Source: Buttiauxella agrestis (GTDB taxonomy: Bacteria > Pseudomonadota > Gammaproteobacteria > Enterobacterales > Enterobacteriaceae). From it: a stretch of 64,000 nt of DNA. Each line of letters begins with the position of its first letter. Position 1 is the first letter of the stretch. The notes under the pieces were generated by a model. It had not been told where the DNA came from. It was given only the letters and a program-made list of their open reading frames with translations, and made no database searches. The DNA lies in the NCBI RefSeq assembly GCF_900446255.1, contig NZ_UIGI01000001.1, positions 4,118,763 to 4,182,762 on the forward strand, written 5' to 3'. The translations under genes and the position numbers were made by a program. Below are positions 46,981 to 58,089 of the stretch, in pieces.

Positions 46981-47562
46981 ATGAGCAACATTCTGATTAT
47001 CAACGGCGCGAAAAAATTCGCCCACTCTAACGGCCAACTTAACGACACCCTGACCGACGTCGCGGAAAGCTTTTTGCGCGACCTCGGGCATGATGTTCAG
47101 GTCACTCGTACCGACAGCGAGTACGACGTAAAAGAAGAAGTGGCAAAATACCTATGGGCAGACACTGTGATTTACCAGATGCCGGGTTGGTGGATGGGTG
47201 CGCCGTGGACCATGAAAAAATACATTGATGATGTGTTCACCGAAGGCCACGGTTCACTGTATGCCAGCGATGGCCGTACCCGTTCCGACGCTGAGAAAAA
47301 ATACGGTTCTGGCGGTCTGATTCAGGGCAAAACTTACATGCTGTCTCTGACCTGGAATGCGCCGCTGCAAGCCTTTGAAGACAAAGAGCAGTTTTTCCAT
47401 GGCGTCGGCGTTGATGGCGTTTATCTGCCATTCCACAAAGCTAACCAATTCCTGGGTATGGAGGGTTTGCCGACCTTTATCGCCAACGACGTAATGAAAG
47501 TACCTGATGTTCCGCGTTTTATCGCAGAATACCGCGAGCATCTGGGCCGAGTTTTTGCTTAA
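46981..47562 (+). CDS. mdaB: NADPH:quinone oxidoreductase MdaB
   Basis: MdaB is a flavodoxin-fold FAD enzyme that reduces quinones by two electrons, limiting oxidative stress. The 193-residue product starts MSNILIINGAKKFAHSNGQL. The substrate-site region MPGWWMGAPWTMKKYIDDVF is present. The start at 46981 follows the family; the ORF's earlier start at 46927 has no homology. It is followed by ygiN after 30 bases; the two enzymes are thought to cycle quinones together. Confidence 0.96.
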   Translation: MSNILIINGAKKFAHSNGQLNDTLTDVAESFLRDLGHDVQVTRTDSEYDVKEEVAKYLWADTVIYQMPGWWMGAPWTMKKYIDDVFTEGHGSLYASDGRTRSDAEKKYGSGGLIQGKTYMLSLTWNAPLQAFEDKEQFFHGVGVDGVYLPFHKANQFLGMEGLPTFIANDVMKVPDVPRFIAEYREHLGRVFA

Positions 47563-47592
47563 CTGTCTTATGTCGACAACAAGGAGTTGAAC

Positions 47593-47910
47593 ATGATTAC
47601 TGTTATAGCTGAAATTCGTACTCGCCCGGGCGTTCACCATCGTCAGGCGGTTTTGGATGCATTCGCAAAAATTATTCCGACCGTGCTCGAAGAGGAAGGC
47701 TGCTTCGGTTATGCGCCTCTCATCGACCATAACGCACAGGTCGCATTCCAGACTACCGCTCCCGATTCCGTGTTTATGCTGGAAAAATGGGAAACCGTTG
47801 CTCACCTGGAAGCGCACCTGCAAACCAGTCATATGAAGAATCACAGCGTAGCTGTAAAAGACGATGTGCTGGATGTTCATATCCACATCCTGGAAGACGC
47901 CATTAAGTAA
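47593..47910 (+). CDS. ygiN: Quinol monooxygenase YgiN
   Basis: YgiN is a small ABM-domain dimeric enzyme that oxidises menadiol, paired with MdaB. The 105-residue product starts MITVIAEIRTRPGVHHRQAVLDAF. AAGGAG precedes the ATG at 47593; a TTG two codons earlier would lie too close to it. In E. coli the next gene is parE in convergent orientation; here about 11 kb is inserted. Confidence 0.95.
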   Translation: MITVIAEIRTRPGVHHRQAVLDAFAKIIPTVLEEEGCFGYAPLIDHNAQVAFQTTAPDSVFMLEKWETVAHLEAHLQTSHMKNHSVAVKDDVLDVHIHILEDAIK

Positions 47911-47920
47911 TTCAGAATCA

Positions 47921-47950
47921 TGATCCGGCGGGTGAGCGATGCTTACCCGC
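47921..47950 (+). terminator. Hairpin after ygiN
   Basis: GGCGGGT and ACCCGCC, separated by about 12 bases, form a GC-rich stem after ygiN, followed by CGGCTCTTCT. It marks the left edge of the accessory insertion. Confidence 0.5.
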
Positions 47951-48034
47951 CCGGCTCTTCTGATTCCTGGCTTCCTCCCTATTTCACAAACGCTGCTAAG
48001 CTACTCTTTATTCAGTGCACGCGGTGTGAAGGGT

Positions 48035-48955
48035 ATGAAAACAACCACGGTTTCCGATAAAGTGCTTAAACTTTCCAGTTTTAATCTCAATTTACTGACT
48101 ACCTTCTGTTTAATCTATTCCACACGCAGTATTACGGAAGTCTCGGAGATTCTGGATGTTACCCCGCCATCTATAAGTCATTCACTACGCAAACTTCGCC
48201 TGCATTTTGAGGATCCTTTATTTATTCGCCACGGCAATACTATTTCCCCGACGGTATTTGCTGACGACCTATACATACAACTTAAACACACCCTTGAAAT
48301 AATGAGTGATTCGGTGGACCGAAGTAAACAGACGAATAATCGGGAAACGCTCGTTATCTATTCCCCATTCTCTGTTGCAGTACATAATTTATCTTCCGCA
48401 ACATTAAAAATAAAATCTGCGAATCTGAATTATAAAATCAAATATATAGAAACGAACCTCGGCATTCCTGATGCGGTTGAACTATTGAATTTACGCAAAG
48501 CCGATATTGTTTTCTCCGCAGCTCCAGTCACCAGTGCCACATTAAAATGCGTATTGGTTCGTGAATTACGCCCAATACTGGTATGCCGTAAAGATAATCC
48601 CTTCCAGAAAACTTCAGTCAGTATCGAAGAGCTACAATCGCTCGATTTAGTCAGCCATTTAACCGCCGACCAGGTGATTTATCAGAAAAAACAATCCCTG
48701 ATGGCAATGCTAAACAAAACTCATGTCTCATTTGAAACGAATTCATTAATGATGCTGATGACGCTGCTATCAGAAACAGACTGCGTGGGTTTTATCACTG
48801 AGGAAGGGTTTGAGCGCTTCCAGCAAGTTTTCGGGTTACGGAAACTGGACCTGCAATTTCCTGTACAGCAGGTGAACGTGTATCTGACCTATCGAAAAGA
48901 GATGGAGCAAAAATCCAGTTTCATGTTATTTCTCAACAGCATTCTCGGTAATTAA
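48035..48955 (+). CDS. LysR-family transcriptional regulator
   Basis: This is a 306-residue LysR-type regulator resembling the LeuO/YbeF group. The helix-turn-helix lies early in the protein (FNLNLLTTFCLIYSTRSITEVSEILDVTPPSISHSLRKLRLHF), followed by a periplasmic-binding-like effector domain. The start MKTTTVSDKVLKL is chosen because homology begins there and because the upstream ORF codons include the terminator hairpin; AAGGG lies unusually close. It is AT-rich compared with the backbone. It precedes the autotransporter gene by 206 bases on the same strand and may control it. Confidence 0.8.
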   Translation: MKTTTVSDKVLKLSSFNLNLLTTFCLIYSTRSITEVSEILDVTPPSISHSLRKLRLHFEDPLFIRHGNTISPTVFADDLYIQLKHTLEIMSDSVDRSKQTNNRETLVIYSPFSVAVHNLSSATLKIKSANLNYKIKYIETNLGIPDAVELLNLRKADIVFSAAPVTSATLKCVLVRELRPILVCRKDNPFQKTSVSIEELQSLDLVSHLTADQVIYQKKQSLMAMLNKTHVSFETNSLMMLMTLLSETDCVGFITEEGFERFQQVFGLRKLDLQFPVQQVNVYLTYRKEMEQKSSFMLFLNSILGN

Positions 48956-49161
48956 ATTCACGTATAATAAAACTAAATCCGCATTTAACGTTGAGTAATA
49001 GGCTGCTCAAGTTTCGTCTGTATGATTATCTAACGCACAAGGCAGTTAAATAATATCACACTGTATTTATATTCCTGCTCCGTCACTCAGTTATTTATTT
49101 TCCCACCACTTTCTGACGAATTAACTGCCTCTGCGATAATATTCACAATCTGAGGCAAGTT

Positions 49162-52100
49162 ATGAAAATCATTAAAATACCCCATCCCCATATTCATTAT
49201 AACCATCATAAAATAATACTGAAAACATCCGCTGGAATAGTGGCAGGCGTTCTGAGTTTTGGTTGTGCCGATGCGAGTGCGGAAAGACTGGTAACGAGCA
49301 TAGGTTCCGTAGGGATTTCTGTTCGCGGTTCGTACTTTGATGAAACAATAAAAATGAGTGCCGCAAATACGTCGGGAATAAAAATCGAAGATAGTGGAAC
49401 CGTTACCCTAACGCGTGGGGTGATAAAAAATAATGCGACGGCTGCCGCAGGGGCAAAAGGCCAGACCGGGGTATTTATTTTAGGCGATAGCAGAGTGGAT
49501 CTTGTTGATTCCATTATCACTCTCGAACCGCTGACGGCGGCGAGCGCCATTGTCACTGCCAGTGATATGACCGGCGTGCTCGTTGAGAACGGAAAGCTGA
49601 GTCTCGAAAACAGTAGCGTCACGATGGGCGGCGGTACAAAGGGAATCAACAACCGTGGGATTGTTGCAACGGGCAACAGTTCCCTGGCAGCGCTTAATCG
49701 TTCAAGCGTAAAGACATACTCTTCCAGCAGTGTAGGTATCACCGCGAAACAGGGCGGCAGTGTCGATTTGAAAGAGACGTCTGTTGAAACCTCGGGTAAC
49801 TACAGCCATGTGCTGCTGGCAAGCGACGACAACTCTTCTATTCACGGCGAGGGCTTGCAACTTACCACTTCAGCCGTTAGCGCCAGTGCTGCCAGAGCAG
49901 AAAATAAAGGTGAGATCTCCCTTAAAAACAGCCAGATAACAAGCTCTGGCGCAGCCACCAGCAGCACCACAACCGCCGCACTTCATGCCTTGTCTGGGGC
50001 GAGCATAACCGGAACGGGACTGACGATGTCCGTGACCGGTACGAATCAGGGAGGAAGCCGCGCCGAAGGCAATAACAGCGCAATTTCCCTCGCTAACAGC
50101 ACGGTCTTCGTCAGCGGCGCGGGGAATGCCGTACACTCAAGCTCTGCTGCCCGGGCAATTTCAGGTGCGTCTGTTTCCGTGACAAATTCCAGCATGACCA
50201 CCACCGGGAGCCAAAGCCACGGCGTTTCCGTGGAAGGCGCGGGATCTCACGCGCAGATCGGCAATACAACGATTGAAACGCGTGGCGCACGCAGCTCAAG
50301 TGTGAATATCAATGACGGTGCCAGCGCTGAGATTATCAGCAGCAAAATGACCACTACCGCAGCCCCCGGTATAAGCGGGCCATGGTCGCCGGGGATCCTG
50401 CTTCAGGGTGCCGGTTCTGCGCTAATTCTGAAAGACAGCGAAATTATCACTACGGAAAACCCTGCCAGCGGTATCAGTGCCATCAACAACAGCCAGCTTG
50501 AAGTGAACACCTCCAGAATTACCACTTCCGGCAATTACGGCACCGGGATTGGTGTTGCTAACAGCACGGCGGTCATTACCAACAGCCATATCAATACTTC
50601 CGGCAACGATAATGCGATGGGGATTGTAGCGAACATCGGCGCCACCGTGAGCGTAACGGGAGGAAGTGTCACCACCACCGGGAATGGCTCGCCAGTAGCG
50701 TCCAATCTCACCTTTCCACACGCAGTCGCCTCTCGCAGCGCAGGCGCGATGCTGACAGTGGATGGAACCACACTGGTGACGAAAGGTTCTCAGGCCTACG
50801 GCGCTACCGCCGATGACGGCGGTAGTCTCATCCTGAAGAATTTGTCGGTGAAAACGTTGGGTGAAAACTCTGTAGGCTTATATGCCGGCATTGGCGCGGC
50901 AAAACCGGGCGATGTGAATCTTTCAGCGACGAACGTTTCGGTTGAGACACTGGGAGATAATGCGACTGGTGCGTTTGTTGGCCGAAAATATAAATCTGAA
51001 ACCGCGCAGATGGCGCTTAATAACGTGGCGCTGGCAACTCACGGCGATAACTCACGCGGCCTGTGGGCTGAAGCCGGAGCCGGGCTGACGGCTAAAAACA
51101 CCGTTGTTTCCACCGACGGTGAGTTGTCACACGGTATTCTGGCGAGCAATGGCGGGCAGGTTCTGGCGGATAATGTAGTGGCTACAACCCGCGGCGACAG
51201 TGCGGCGGCGCTGGCGGTTCAGGGTTCTCAGGCCTGGACCGGGCAGGCAAATTTAACCAACGCGACGCTGACAAGCGAGCACGGCCACGGTATCCAAACC
51301 ACGGGTTATGCCGGTATCAAGATGCAAAACAGCCGGGTGACGGGCGAAAGCCAGTGGTTGCAGGCAAATAACGGCGTCGGTAATTTGCCAGGCAACGCCC
51401 ACATCAACCTGTCCGGGAGCATTGCAACCGGGGCGGCGTTAACAGCGTCCAATGCATATTCAGAAGTGGCGTTAAACAACACCAGTTTGTGGTTTTTAAC
51501 CGGCAATTCGGTGCTCAGTACGCTCAACAATAATCAAAGCCTGATCAATTTCAGTTCCCCCGAAAACCACCAGTACAAAACGCTGACGGTGAATAACTAT
51601 CACGGCGATAACGGGACGATTGCATTAAATACCCATCTGCATGATGACAATTCCCCCTCCGACCAACTGGTGATTAATGGCGGTCATGCCGATGGCGCAA
51701 CCAATCTTAAAATCACCAACACCGATGGCAGCGGCGCGCTGACGCGCGGCAACGGCATTAAAGTGGTCGATGCCATTAGCGGGGCGACCACCGACCCGCA
51801 AGCATTCAGCCTGCTCAACAAAGTGAAAGCCGGACCGTATGAATATTCGTTGTACCGTTCCAGCGTCGATGACAGCAATGAAGAAGCCTGGTATTTGCGC
51901 TCGAACAAAGAGCCGCAAAGAGTCGTTGAAGAGGTTGATCCCCCTGCACCACCACCCGCTGATCCCGATCCCGATCTGACGCCAGACGAAAAGCCTGCGG
52001 TGGATGATGTAAAACCATCCGCACCTGCCGAACCACCGGCTGCTATACCGAATTACCGGGCGGAAACCTCGCTGTATCAGGATATTCCTCAACTCGCGCT

Positions 52101-53034
52101 GCTCTATAGCCGGATGCTGGTTGATAGCCTGCATGAACGCACCGGGGAGCAGTTCGCCAGCCCGCAAAAAATCACTCAGGCCACTGAATCGCCGCATATG
52201 AGCTGGGGACGGTTTATCTACAAACAGGGCAAGTCTGATTTTGACGGGCCACAGTCACGCTTTTCGCTCAATGCCATTCAGCTTGGCATTGATTTGTATC
52301 GCGAAAGTAAAGATGACAGCAGTTCAAATTTTGCCGGGGTGCTGGGGAACATCGGCAAAATAAACAGTAAGGTCACGCATACCGACGGTGGGAATGCCGG
52401 GCGCAATACCCTGAAATCATGGGGCGTTGGCGGCTACTGGACACACTTTACACCTGCGGGAAGTTATCTCGATGTGGTCGCTCAGTACAACCGCTTGTAT
52501 ATGGAGTCCAGCCCGACCGATCTTAGCCCGATGAAAACCAAAGGTTACGGGTTAAGCGCCTCTGCTGAGACGGGTTATCCGTGGCAGCCTGACGAAGACG
52601 TTCAGCGTTTTATTGAGCCGCAGGCGCAGCTGATTTACTCGACGGTGAAACTGGATAACACCCGCGACCGGGCGTCGGGAGTGAAGTTTGACCGGGCCGA
52701 CTCACTCACCGGACGGGTCAGCGTGCGCGTTCATCAAACCTGGAATCACGAGGATTCGCAAGACAACAAGGCGGATAAAACCCGCACCACCGCCTGGATT
52801 CGCCCCGGCATTTTGCATGAATTTAAAGGCGAGTCTAAAACCGAGTTTTCTTCGCAGGACGGTTACATTCCCTTCACTACCAATAGCGGCGGTACCTGGG
52901 GGCAGTTGAATGCAGGCGTGGACCATCAACTAAATCAGTCGGTGTCACTTACCGGATCGTTGAGCGTTGAGAAGTCGTTTGAAGGTAGTAGCGTGAATTA
53001 CGGCGGGATTGCGGGGATAAAAATTAAGTTCTGA
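49162..53034 (+). CDS. Autotransporter (type Va) with a Ser/Thr/Asn-rich beta-helix passenger
   Basis: This 1290-residue surface protein has a histidine-rich N-terminus (HPHIHYNHHK), a hydrophobic signal core (TSAGIVAGVLSFG) and likely cleavage near ADASA. A long passenger (about residues 42-900) is built of imperfect repeats rich in Gly, Ser, Thr and Asn (VTTTGN, ITTSGN, KTLGEN), typical of a pertactin-like beta-helix. A Pro/Asp linker (PPAPPPADPDPDLTPDEKP) follows, then a C-terminal 12-stranded barrel (about 1020-1290) ending in Phe. No serine-protease GDSGS motif was seen, so an adhesin or biofilm role is likelier. The start could also be read as ATG at 49162 only. Confidence 0.9.
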   Translation: MKIIKIPHPHIHYNHHKIILKTSAGIVAGVLSFGCADASAERLVTSIGSVGISVRGSYFDETIKMSAANTSGIKIEDSGTVTLTRGVIKNNATAAAGAKGQTGVFILGDSRVDLVDSIITLEPLTAASAIVTASDMTGVLVENGKLSLENSSVTMGGGTKGINNRGIVATGNSSLAALNRSSVKTYSSSSVGITAKQGGSVDLKETSVETSGNYSHVLLASDDNSSIHGEGLQLTTSAVSASAARAENKGEISLKNSQITSSGAATSSTTTAALHALSGASITGTGLTMSVTGTNQGGSRAEGNNSAISLANSTVFVSGAGNAVHSSSAARAISGASVSVTNSSMTTTGSQSHGVSVEGAGSHAQIGNTTIETRGARSSSVNINDGASAEIISSKMTTTAAPGISGPWSPGILLQGAGSALILKDSEIITTENPASGISAINNSQLEVNTSRITTSGNYGTGIGVANSTAVITNSHINTSGNDNAMGIVANIGATVSVTGGSVTTTGNGSPVASNLTFPHAVASRSAGAMLTVDGTTLVTKGSQAYGATADDGGSLILKNLSVKTLGENSVGLYAGIGAAKPGDVNLSATNVSVETLGDNATGAFVGRKYKSETAQMALNNVALATHGDNSRGLWAEAGAGLTAKNTVVSTDGELSHGILASNGGQVLADNVVATTRGDSAAALAVQGSQAWTGQANLTNATLTSEHGHGIQTTGYAGIKMQNSRVTGESQWLQANNGVGNLPGNAHINLSGSIATGAALTASNAYSEVALNNTSLWFLTGNSVLSTLNNNQSLINFSSPENHQYKTLTVNNYHGDNGTIALNTHLHDDNSPSDQLVINGGHADGATNLKITNTDGSGALTRGNGIKVVDAISGATTDPQAFSLLNKVKAGPYEYSLYRSSVDDSNEEAWYLRSNKEPQRVVEEVDPPAPPPADPDPDLTPDEKPAVDDVKPSAPAEPPAAIPNYRAETSLYQDIPQLALLYSRMLVDSLHERTGEQFASPQKITQATESPHMSWGRFIYKQGKSDFDGPQSRFSLNAIQLGIDLYRESKDDSSSNFAGVLGNIGKINSKVTHTDGGNAGRNTLKSWGVGGYWTHFTPAGSYLDVVAQYNRLYMESSPTDLSPMKTKGYGLSASAETGYPWQPDEDVQRFIEPQAQLIYSTVKLDNTRDRASGVKFDRADSLTGRVSVRVHQTWNHEDSQDNKADKTRTTAWIRPGILHEFKGESKTEFSSQDGYIPFTTNSGGTWGQLNAGVDHQLNQSVSLTGSLSVEKSFEGSSVNYGGIAGIKIKF

Positions 53035-53041
53035 CCAAAAC

Positions 53042-53069
53042 GGAAGGCTCTATGGATATAGAGCCTTCC
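53042..53069. terminator. Bidirectional terminator between the autotransporter and nanA
   Basis: GGAAGGCTCTAT and ATAGAGCCTTCC form a perfect 12-bp stem with a four-base loop, 8 bases after the autotransporter stop and 6 before the nanA stop. Confidence 0.75.
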
Positions 53070-53074
53070 ATCCA

Positions 53075-53968
53075 TTACATCAGGAAGTCAGCTTTACGTA
53101 ATGCCTGCAATGCATCTTGTTTTTGCTGCTCAGTCATCGGGCGAAGCGGACGACGCGGATCGCCAACATCAATACCATGAAGTTTCATCGCCACTTTACC
53201 AGCAGCCACACCACCGTACTGAACCAGCACACGGATGATGGCGATGACTTTATCCATGCACGCCGCCACGTCTTGTTGATCGCCGCGATTAAAGCTATCG
53301 ATCAGGCGGTGATATAACGGCGCCGCGTAGTTGTAGGTGCTGCCAACCGCGCCCACGGCTCCGCATGCCAGGCCCGCGGGTAAAAACTCATCGACACCAA
53401 ATGGGATATCAAACTGACCGTTATTCACCCGCACGCAGCGCTGATATTCGTACATGTCGCTGGAGTTGAATTTCATTCCGGTCAGGTTCGGAATGCGGTC
53501 TGCGGCCACGAGTAAGAATTGCTCCATATCGAGATTCACACCCGACATACCGGAATGGTAATAGTAAAAGCCTTTAGACGGTGCGGCAGCGGCGTTGATG
53601 CGACAGTATTCCACCAGGTCGTCAATGTTGCCGGGTTTGAAGAAGCACGGGCCAATCACCGAAGTGGCAAAGATATCCAGAGTTTCAGCGTGGCGGCTCA
53701 GTTCGAGGGAATCGGCAATGCTCAGTGCACCGGTGTGCAGGGTGATACTCAGTTTGCCGTCGCTGGCACTTACCCAACGTTCGGCAATTTTTTTACGTTC
53801 CTCAACCGAGCAATGAATGCCTTCGCCGGTGGTCCCGCAGACATAAGCCCCTTTCACCCCCTGCTGAATCAGATGTGCGGCAATCTGGTCAATAACCGGA
53901 TAATTGACACTTCCATCAGCGGTAAATGGGGTATGTGGCGCGGCGATTAAGCCCGTTAACTTTTCCAT
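53075..53968 (-). CDS. nanA: N-acetylneuraminate lyase, NPL-like type
   Basis: This 297-residue DapA-superfamily aldolase cleaves sialic acid to N-acetylmannosamine and pyruvate. The catalytic tyrosine (Tyr137) lies in FYYYHSGMSGV and the Schiff-base lysine (Lys166) in LTGMKFNSSD. The substrate motifs GTTGEG, GVDEFL and GAVGSTYNY are present. These blocks resemble the animal NPL and related bacterial lyases more than E. coli NanA (VYNIPALSGV, LKQTSGD). It is the last gene of the cluster, with its own operator-like pair upstream. Confidence 0.88.
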   Translation of the reverse strand: MEKLTGLIAAPHTPFTADGSVNYPVIDQIAAHLIQQGVKGAYVCGTTGEGIHCSVEERKKIAERWVSASDGKLSITLHTGALSIADSLELSRHAETLDIFATSVIGPCFFKPGNIDDLVEYCRINAAAAPSKGFYYYHSGMSGVNLDMEQFLLVAADRIPNLTGMKFNSSDMYEYQRCVRVNNGQFDIPFGVDEFLPAGLACGAVGAVGSTYNYAAPLYHRLIDSFNRGDQQDVAACMDKVIAIIRVLVQYGGVAAGKVAMKLHGIDVGDPRRPLRPMTEQQKQDALQALRKADFLM

Positions 53969-53982
53969 GCAAGCCTCTCTGG

Positions 53983-54021
53983 AGTTTTACTTCTAATGAT
54001 TTTTGATAATGAAGTTTAACT
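53983..54021 (-). promoter_or_regulatory. Candidate operator pair upstream of nanA
   Basis: Two 9-bp odd palindromes, AGTTTTACT (53983-53991) and AGTTTAACT (54013-54021), have centres 30 bp apart. The second sits in AATGAAGTTTAACTC (54008-54022), which recurs exactly upstream of nanE. A promoter-like TTGCAT-N17-TAATAT lies just upstream on the minus strand, so a bound repressor would block transcription. Confidence 0.65.
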
Positions 54022-54114
54022 CTATATTAAGGCGACAAATGGAGTGATGCAACCATCACCACGGACGGAAAAGGCTAAATACGTTGAACTGTGATCAATG
54101 CCGCTAATGCGACA

Positions 54115-54996
54115 TTATTTTGCGATATTCAGTGCGTCCATCGTGCGCAATTTGCTTTCGCGAGCCTGCTCCGGGGCGGCCTGAACCAACAAGGTATAGA
54201 GTAAATCGAGCACAAAGAGCTGCGCCGTTTTGGTGCCAATCGAGTCACCTTGCAGCATGCCCTGGCGGTTGCCGTTAATCAGACTAAAGTCTGCAACATC
54301 GATTAATGGAGAGCCAAGATTATGGGTCAGCGCGACTGTGGTGGCTCCCGCCTCTCTGGCGAGTTTGAGCGCGTGGACAGTTTCTGGAGAAGTCCCGGTG
54401 TGGCTTATCGCAATCGCGACATCACCGGCTTTTAATAACGTGGCCTGCATATACATGAAGTGGTTATTGGTGACGGCATCGACCCGTAATCCAATGCGCA
54501 TCAGCTTATGTTTCATGTCTTCTGCGGTGATCCCCGAAGAACCGACACCGAAGATATATACCGAGTTGCTGGTACGCAGCGCGTTAACGACCTGAATAAC
54601 CTGGTTCATATCCAGCAGATTAAGGGTTTCAGATAACACATTGTTTATCGTGCTTTGCAGTTTTAAACCGATGGTGTGCGCATCGTCAGACTCACTGATT
54701 TCGCCATCCAGCAACGGGCTGTTGTTGTACGGTTCCGTCGTGGCAAGTTCAATGGCCAGGTCCATTTTAAAGTCCTGGAACCCCTTATAACCCAGGGTGC
54801 GGCAAAAGCGGATAACGGTGGCCTCGCCCGCCTGCGTTTCACGCGAAAGCTCGGCGATGGAAAGCTGAGTGACCTGCTGCGGAGAAGTCAGAATGAACTG
54901 CGCGATACGCTGGGAAACGCGCGTCAGGCTATTTTGCATCGCCCCTAATGTGTCGAGGATTTTTCCAGGTTTAAGGCGTAGCGCTTGAGGCTCCAT
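54115..54996 (-). CDS. RpiR-family regulator of the sialic acid cluster
   Basis: The 293-residue product starts MEPQALRLKPGKILDTLGAM, with AGGAAA before the ATG. An N-terminal RpiR helix-turn-helix (QLSIAELSRETQAGEATVIRFCRTLGYKGFQDFK) is followed by a SIS sugar-phosphate isomerase domain (VYIFGVGSSGITAEDMKHKLMRIG, AISHTGTSPETVHALKLAREAGA). RpiR-type regulators (SiaR, NanR of Vibrio) control sialic acid genes and respond to GlcN-6-P or ManNAc-6-P. It lies between nanA and nanQ, separated from nanQ by a terminator. Confidence 0.88.
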   Translation of the reverse strand: MEPQALRLKPGKILDTLGAMQNSLTRVSQRIAQFILTSPQQVTQLSIAELSRETQAGEATVIRFCRTLGYKGFQDFKMDLAIELATTEPYNNSPLLDGEISESDDAHTIGLKLQSTINNVLSETLNLLDMNQVIQVVNALRTSNSVYIFGVGSSGITAEDMKHKLMRIGLRVDAVTNNHFMYMQATLLKAGDVAIAISHTGTSPETVHALKLAREAGATTVALTHNLGSPLIDVADFSLINGNRQGMLQGDSIGTKTAQLFVLDLLYTLLVQAAPEQARESKLRTMDALNIAK

Positions 54997-55077
54997 AAAT
55001 TTCCTGCTCTGTAGGGCGAAAGGTGGCAAAAAGCCTGCAATATCGAATGGGTCAAAGCGTAGCAAGTCTGTGGCGGT

Positions 55078-55120
55078 AAAAAAAGCGCGATGTCAGCATA
55101 GGGGGTATGCCGCATCGCGC
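55078..55120 (-). terminator. Terminator of the nanE-K-siaT-nanQ operon
   Basis: On the minus strand GCGCGATG, a 20-base loop and CATCGCGC are followed by TTTTTTT. It lies 34 bases after nanQ and separates that operon from the RpiR regulator gene. Confidence 0.7.
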
Positions 55121-55154
55121 CGTCAAAGAAAAACAGGTTTGTTAACTCATTTTA

Positions 55155-57130
<1,976 letters not shown>

Positions 57131-57200
57131 GATGACACTTTCCTGCTTATGTTTATTGTAGGGATGAGGGTGCTTTCTGAATTTGATGTTTTATAAATGT

Positions 57201-58076
57201 TCAGACAGCGAGATGTTCAGACCAGAGGGCGGCACCCATTAACCCTGCATCGTGTTGATAATGCGCGGAGTAAACGGGAACCCGGAATGCCTGCGGAAGC
57301 TGTGCGAGCTGATGTTCAACCTGCTGGCGATAACCCTCCGCCAGACCCACACTTCCGCCGAGCACGATACATTCGGTGTCGAGTAGCGCTTTAAGATTGG
57401 CGATTAACTGGCAGATGGCCTGCGCCGAGCGCGCGACTCGCTGTTGTGCCTGTAAGTTGCCCGAATGAGCCTGAGCAAAAATTTCACGGGCATTTCTACC
57501 CTCGAGTTCTTGAGTGGCTCCCGCCGCGATGGCACGCCCGGAAGCAATAGCTTCAACACAACCCACGCGCCCGCATCCACAACGTGGGCCATTCGGATCG
57601 GCCTGAATGTGGCCGATATGACCTGCAAAGGCATGTGGACCGATTAATAACTCGCCATTGATAACGATGCCGCCACCGACGCCGGTAGAAACGGTGATAA
57701 ACGTGACGTGCTTGAATTGTGCCGACAAATGACAATATTCAGCCCACGCGGCGGCTTGGGCATCGTTGAGCACAACGCACGGCAGGCCGGTATATTTTTC
57801 TACAATGGCCTGCAATGGGAAATGGTTCAGCCCGCCAAGGTTATCTGGGTTCAGCGCAGTGAGAATGCCCTTATCAATGATGCCGGTAGACGCCACAGCC
57901 ACACGCTGCGCTTTCCCTTGATAAGCCTCAACTAATTGCGCTAATGCCTGCTCCAGCGCTTGTGGTTCCGCGTTCGCAGGCGTTGGGATTTCCATGCGCT
58001 GCGAGATTTCCAGGGCTGAGTTAATGAGTGCCGCAGCCAGTTTGGTGCCGCCGATATCAATGGCAAGTGTGTTCAT
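57201..58076 (-). CDS. nanK: N-acetylmannosamine kinase
   Basis: NanK phosphorylates ManNAc to ManNAc-6-P. The 291-residue ROK-family product starts [18 protein letters not shown]. It has the ROK zinc motif [17 protein letters not shown] and catalytic Asp in [18 protein letters not shown] precedes the ATG at 58076; the ORF extension to 58133 overlaps nanE and is rejected. It lies 13 bases after nanE. Confidence 0.95.
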   Translation of the reverse strand: MNTLAIDIGGTKLAAALINSALEISQRMEIPTPANAEPQALEQALAQLVEAYQGKAQRVAVASTGIIDKGILTALNPDNLGGLNHFPLQAIVEKYTGLPCVVLNDAQAAAWAEYCHLSAQFKHVTFITVSTGVGGGIVINGELLIGPHAFAGHIGHIQADPNGPRCGCGRVGCVEAIASGRAIAAGATQELEGRNAREIFAQAHSGNLQAQQRVARSAQAICQLIANLKALLDTECIVLGGSVGLAEGYRQQVEHQLAQLPQAFRVPVYSAHYQHDAGLMGAALWSEHLAV

Positions 58077-58089
58077 TGTTTTCTCCGGT

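Noticed and set aside
47939-48034. An upstream ATG start for the LysR-type regulator
   Set aside because: The first codons form the hairpin after ygiN, and the extra 32 residues have no resemblance to LysR N-termini.
49162-53034. Autotransporter as a serine protease (SPATE)
   Set aside because: No GDSGS catalytic motif and no extended SPATE-type signal peptide were visible.
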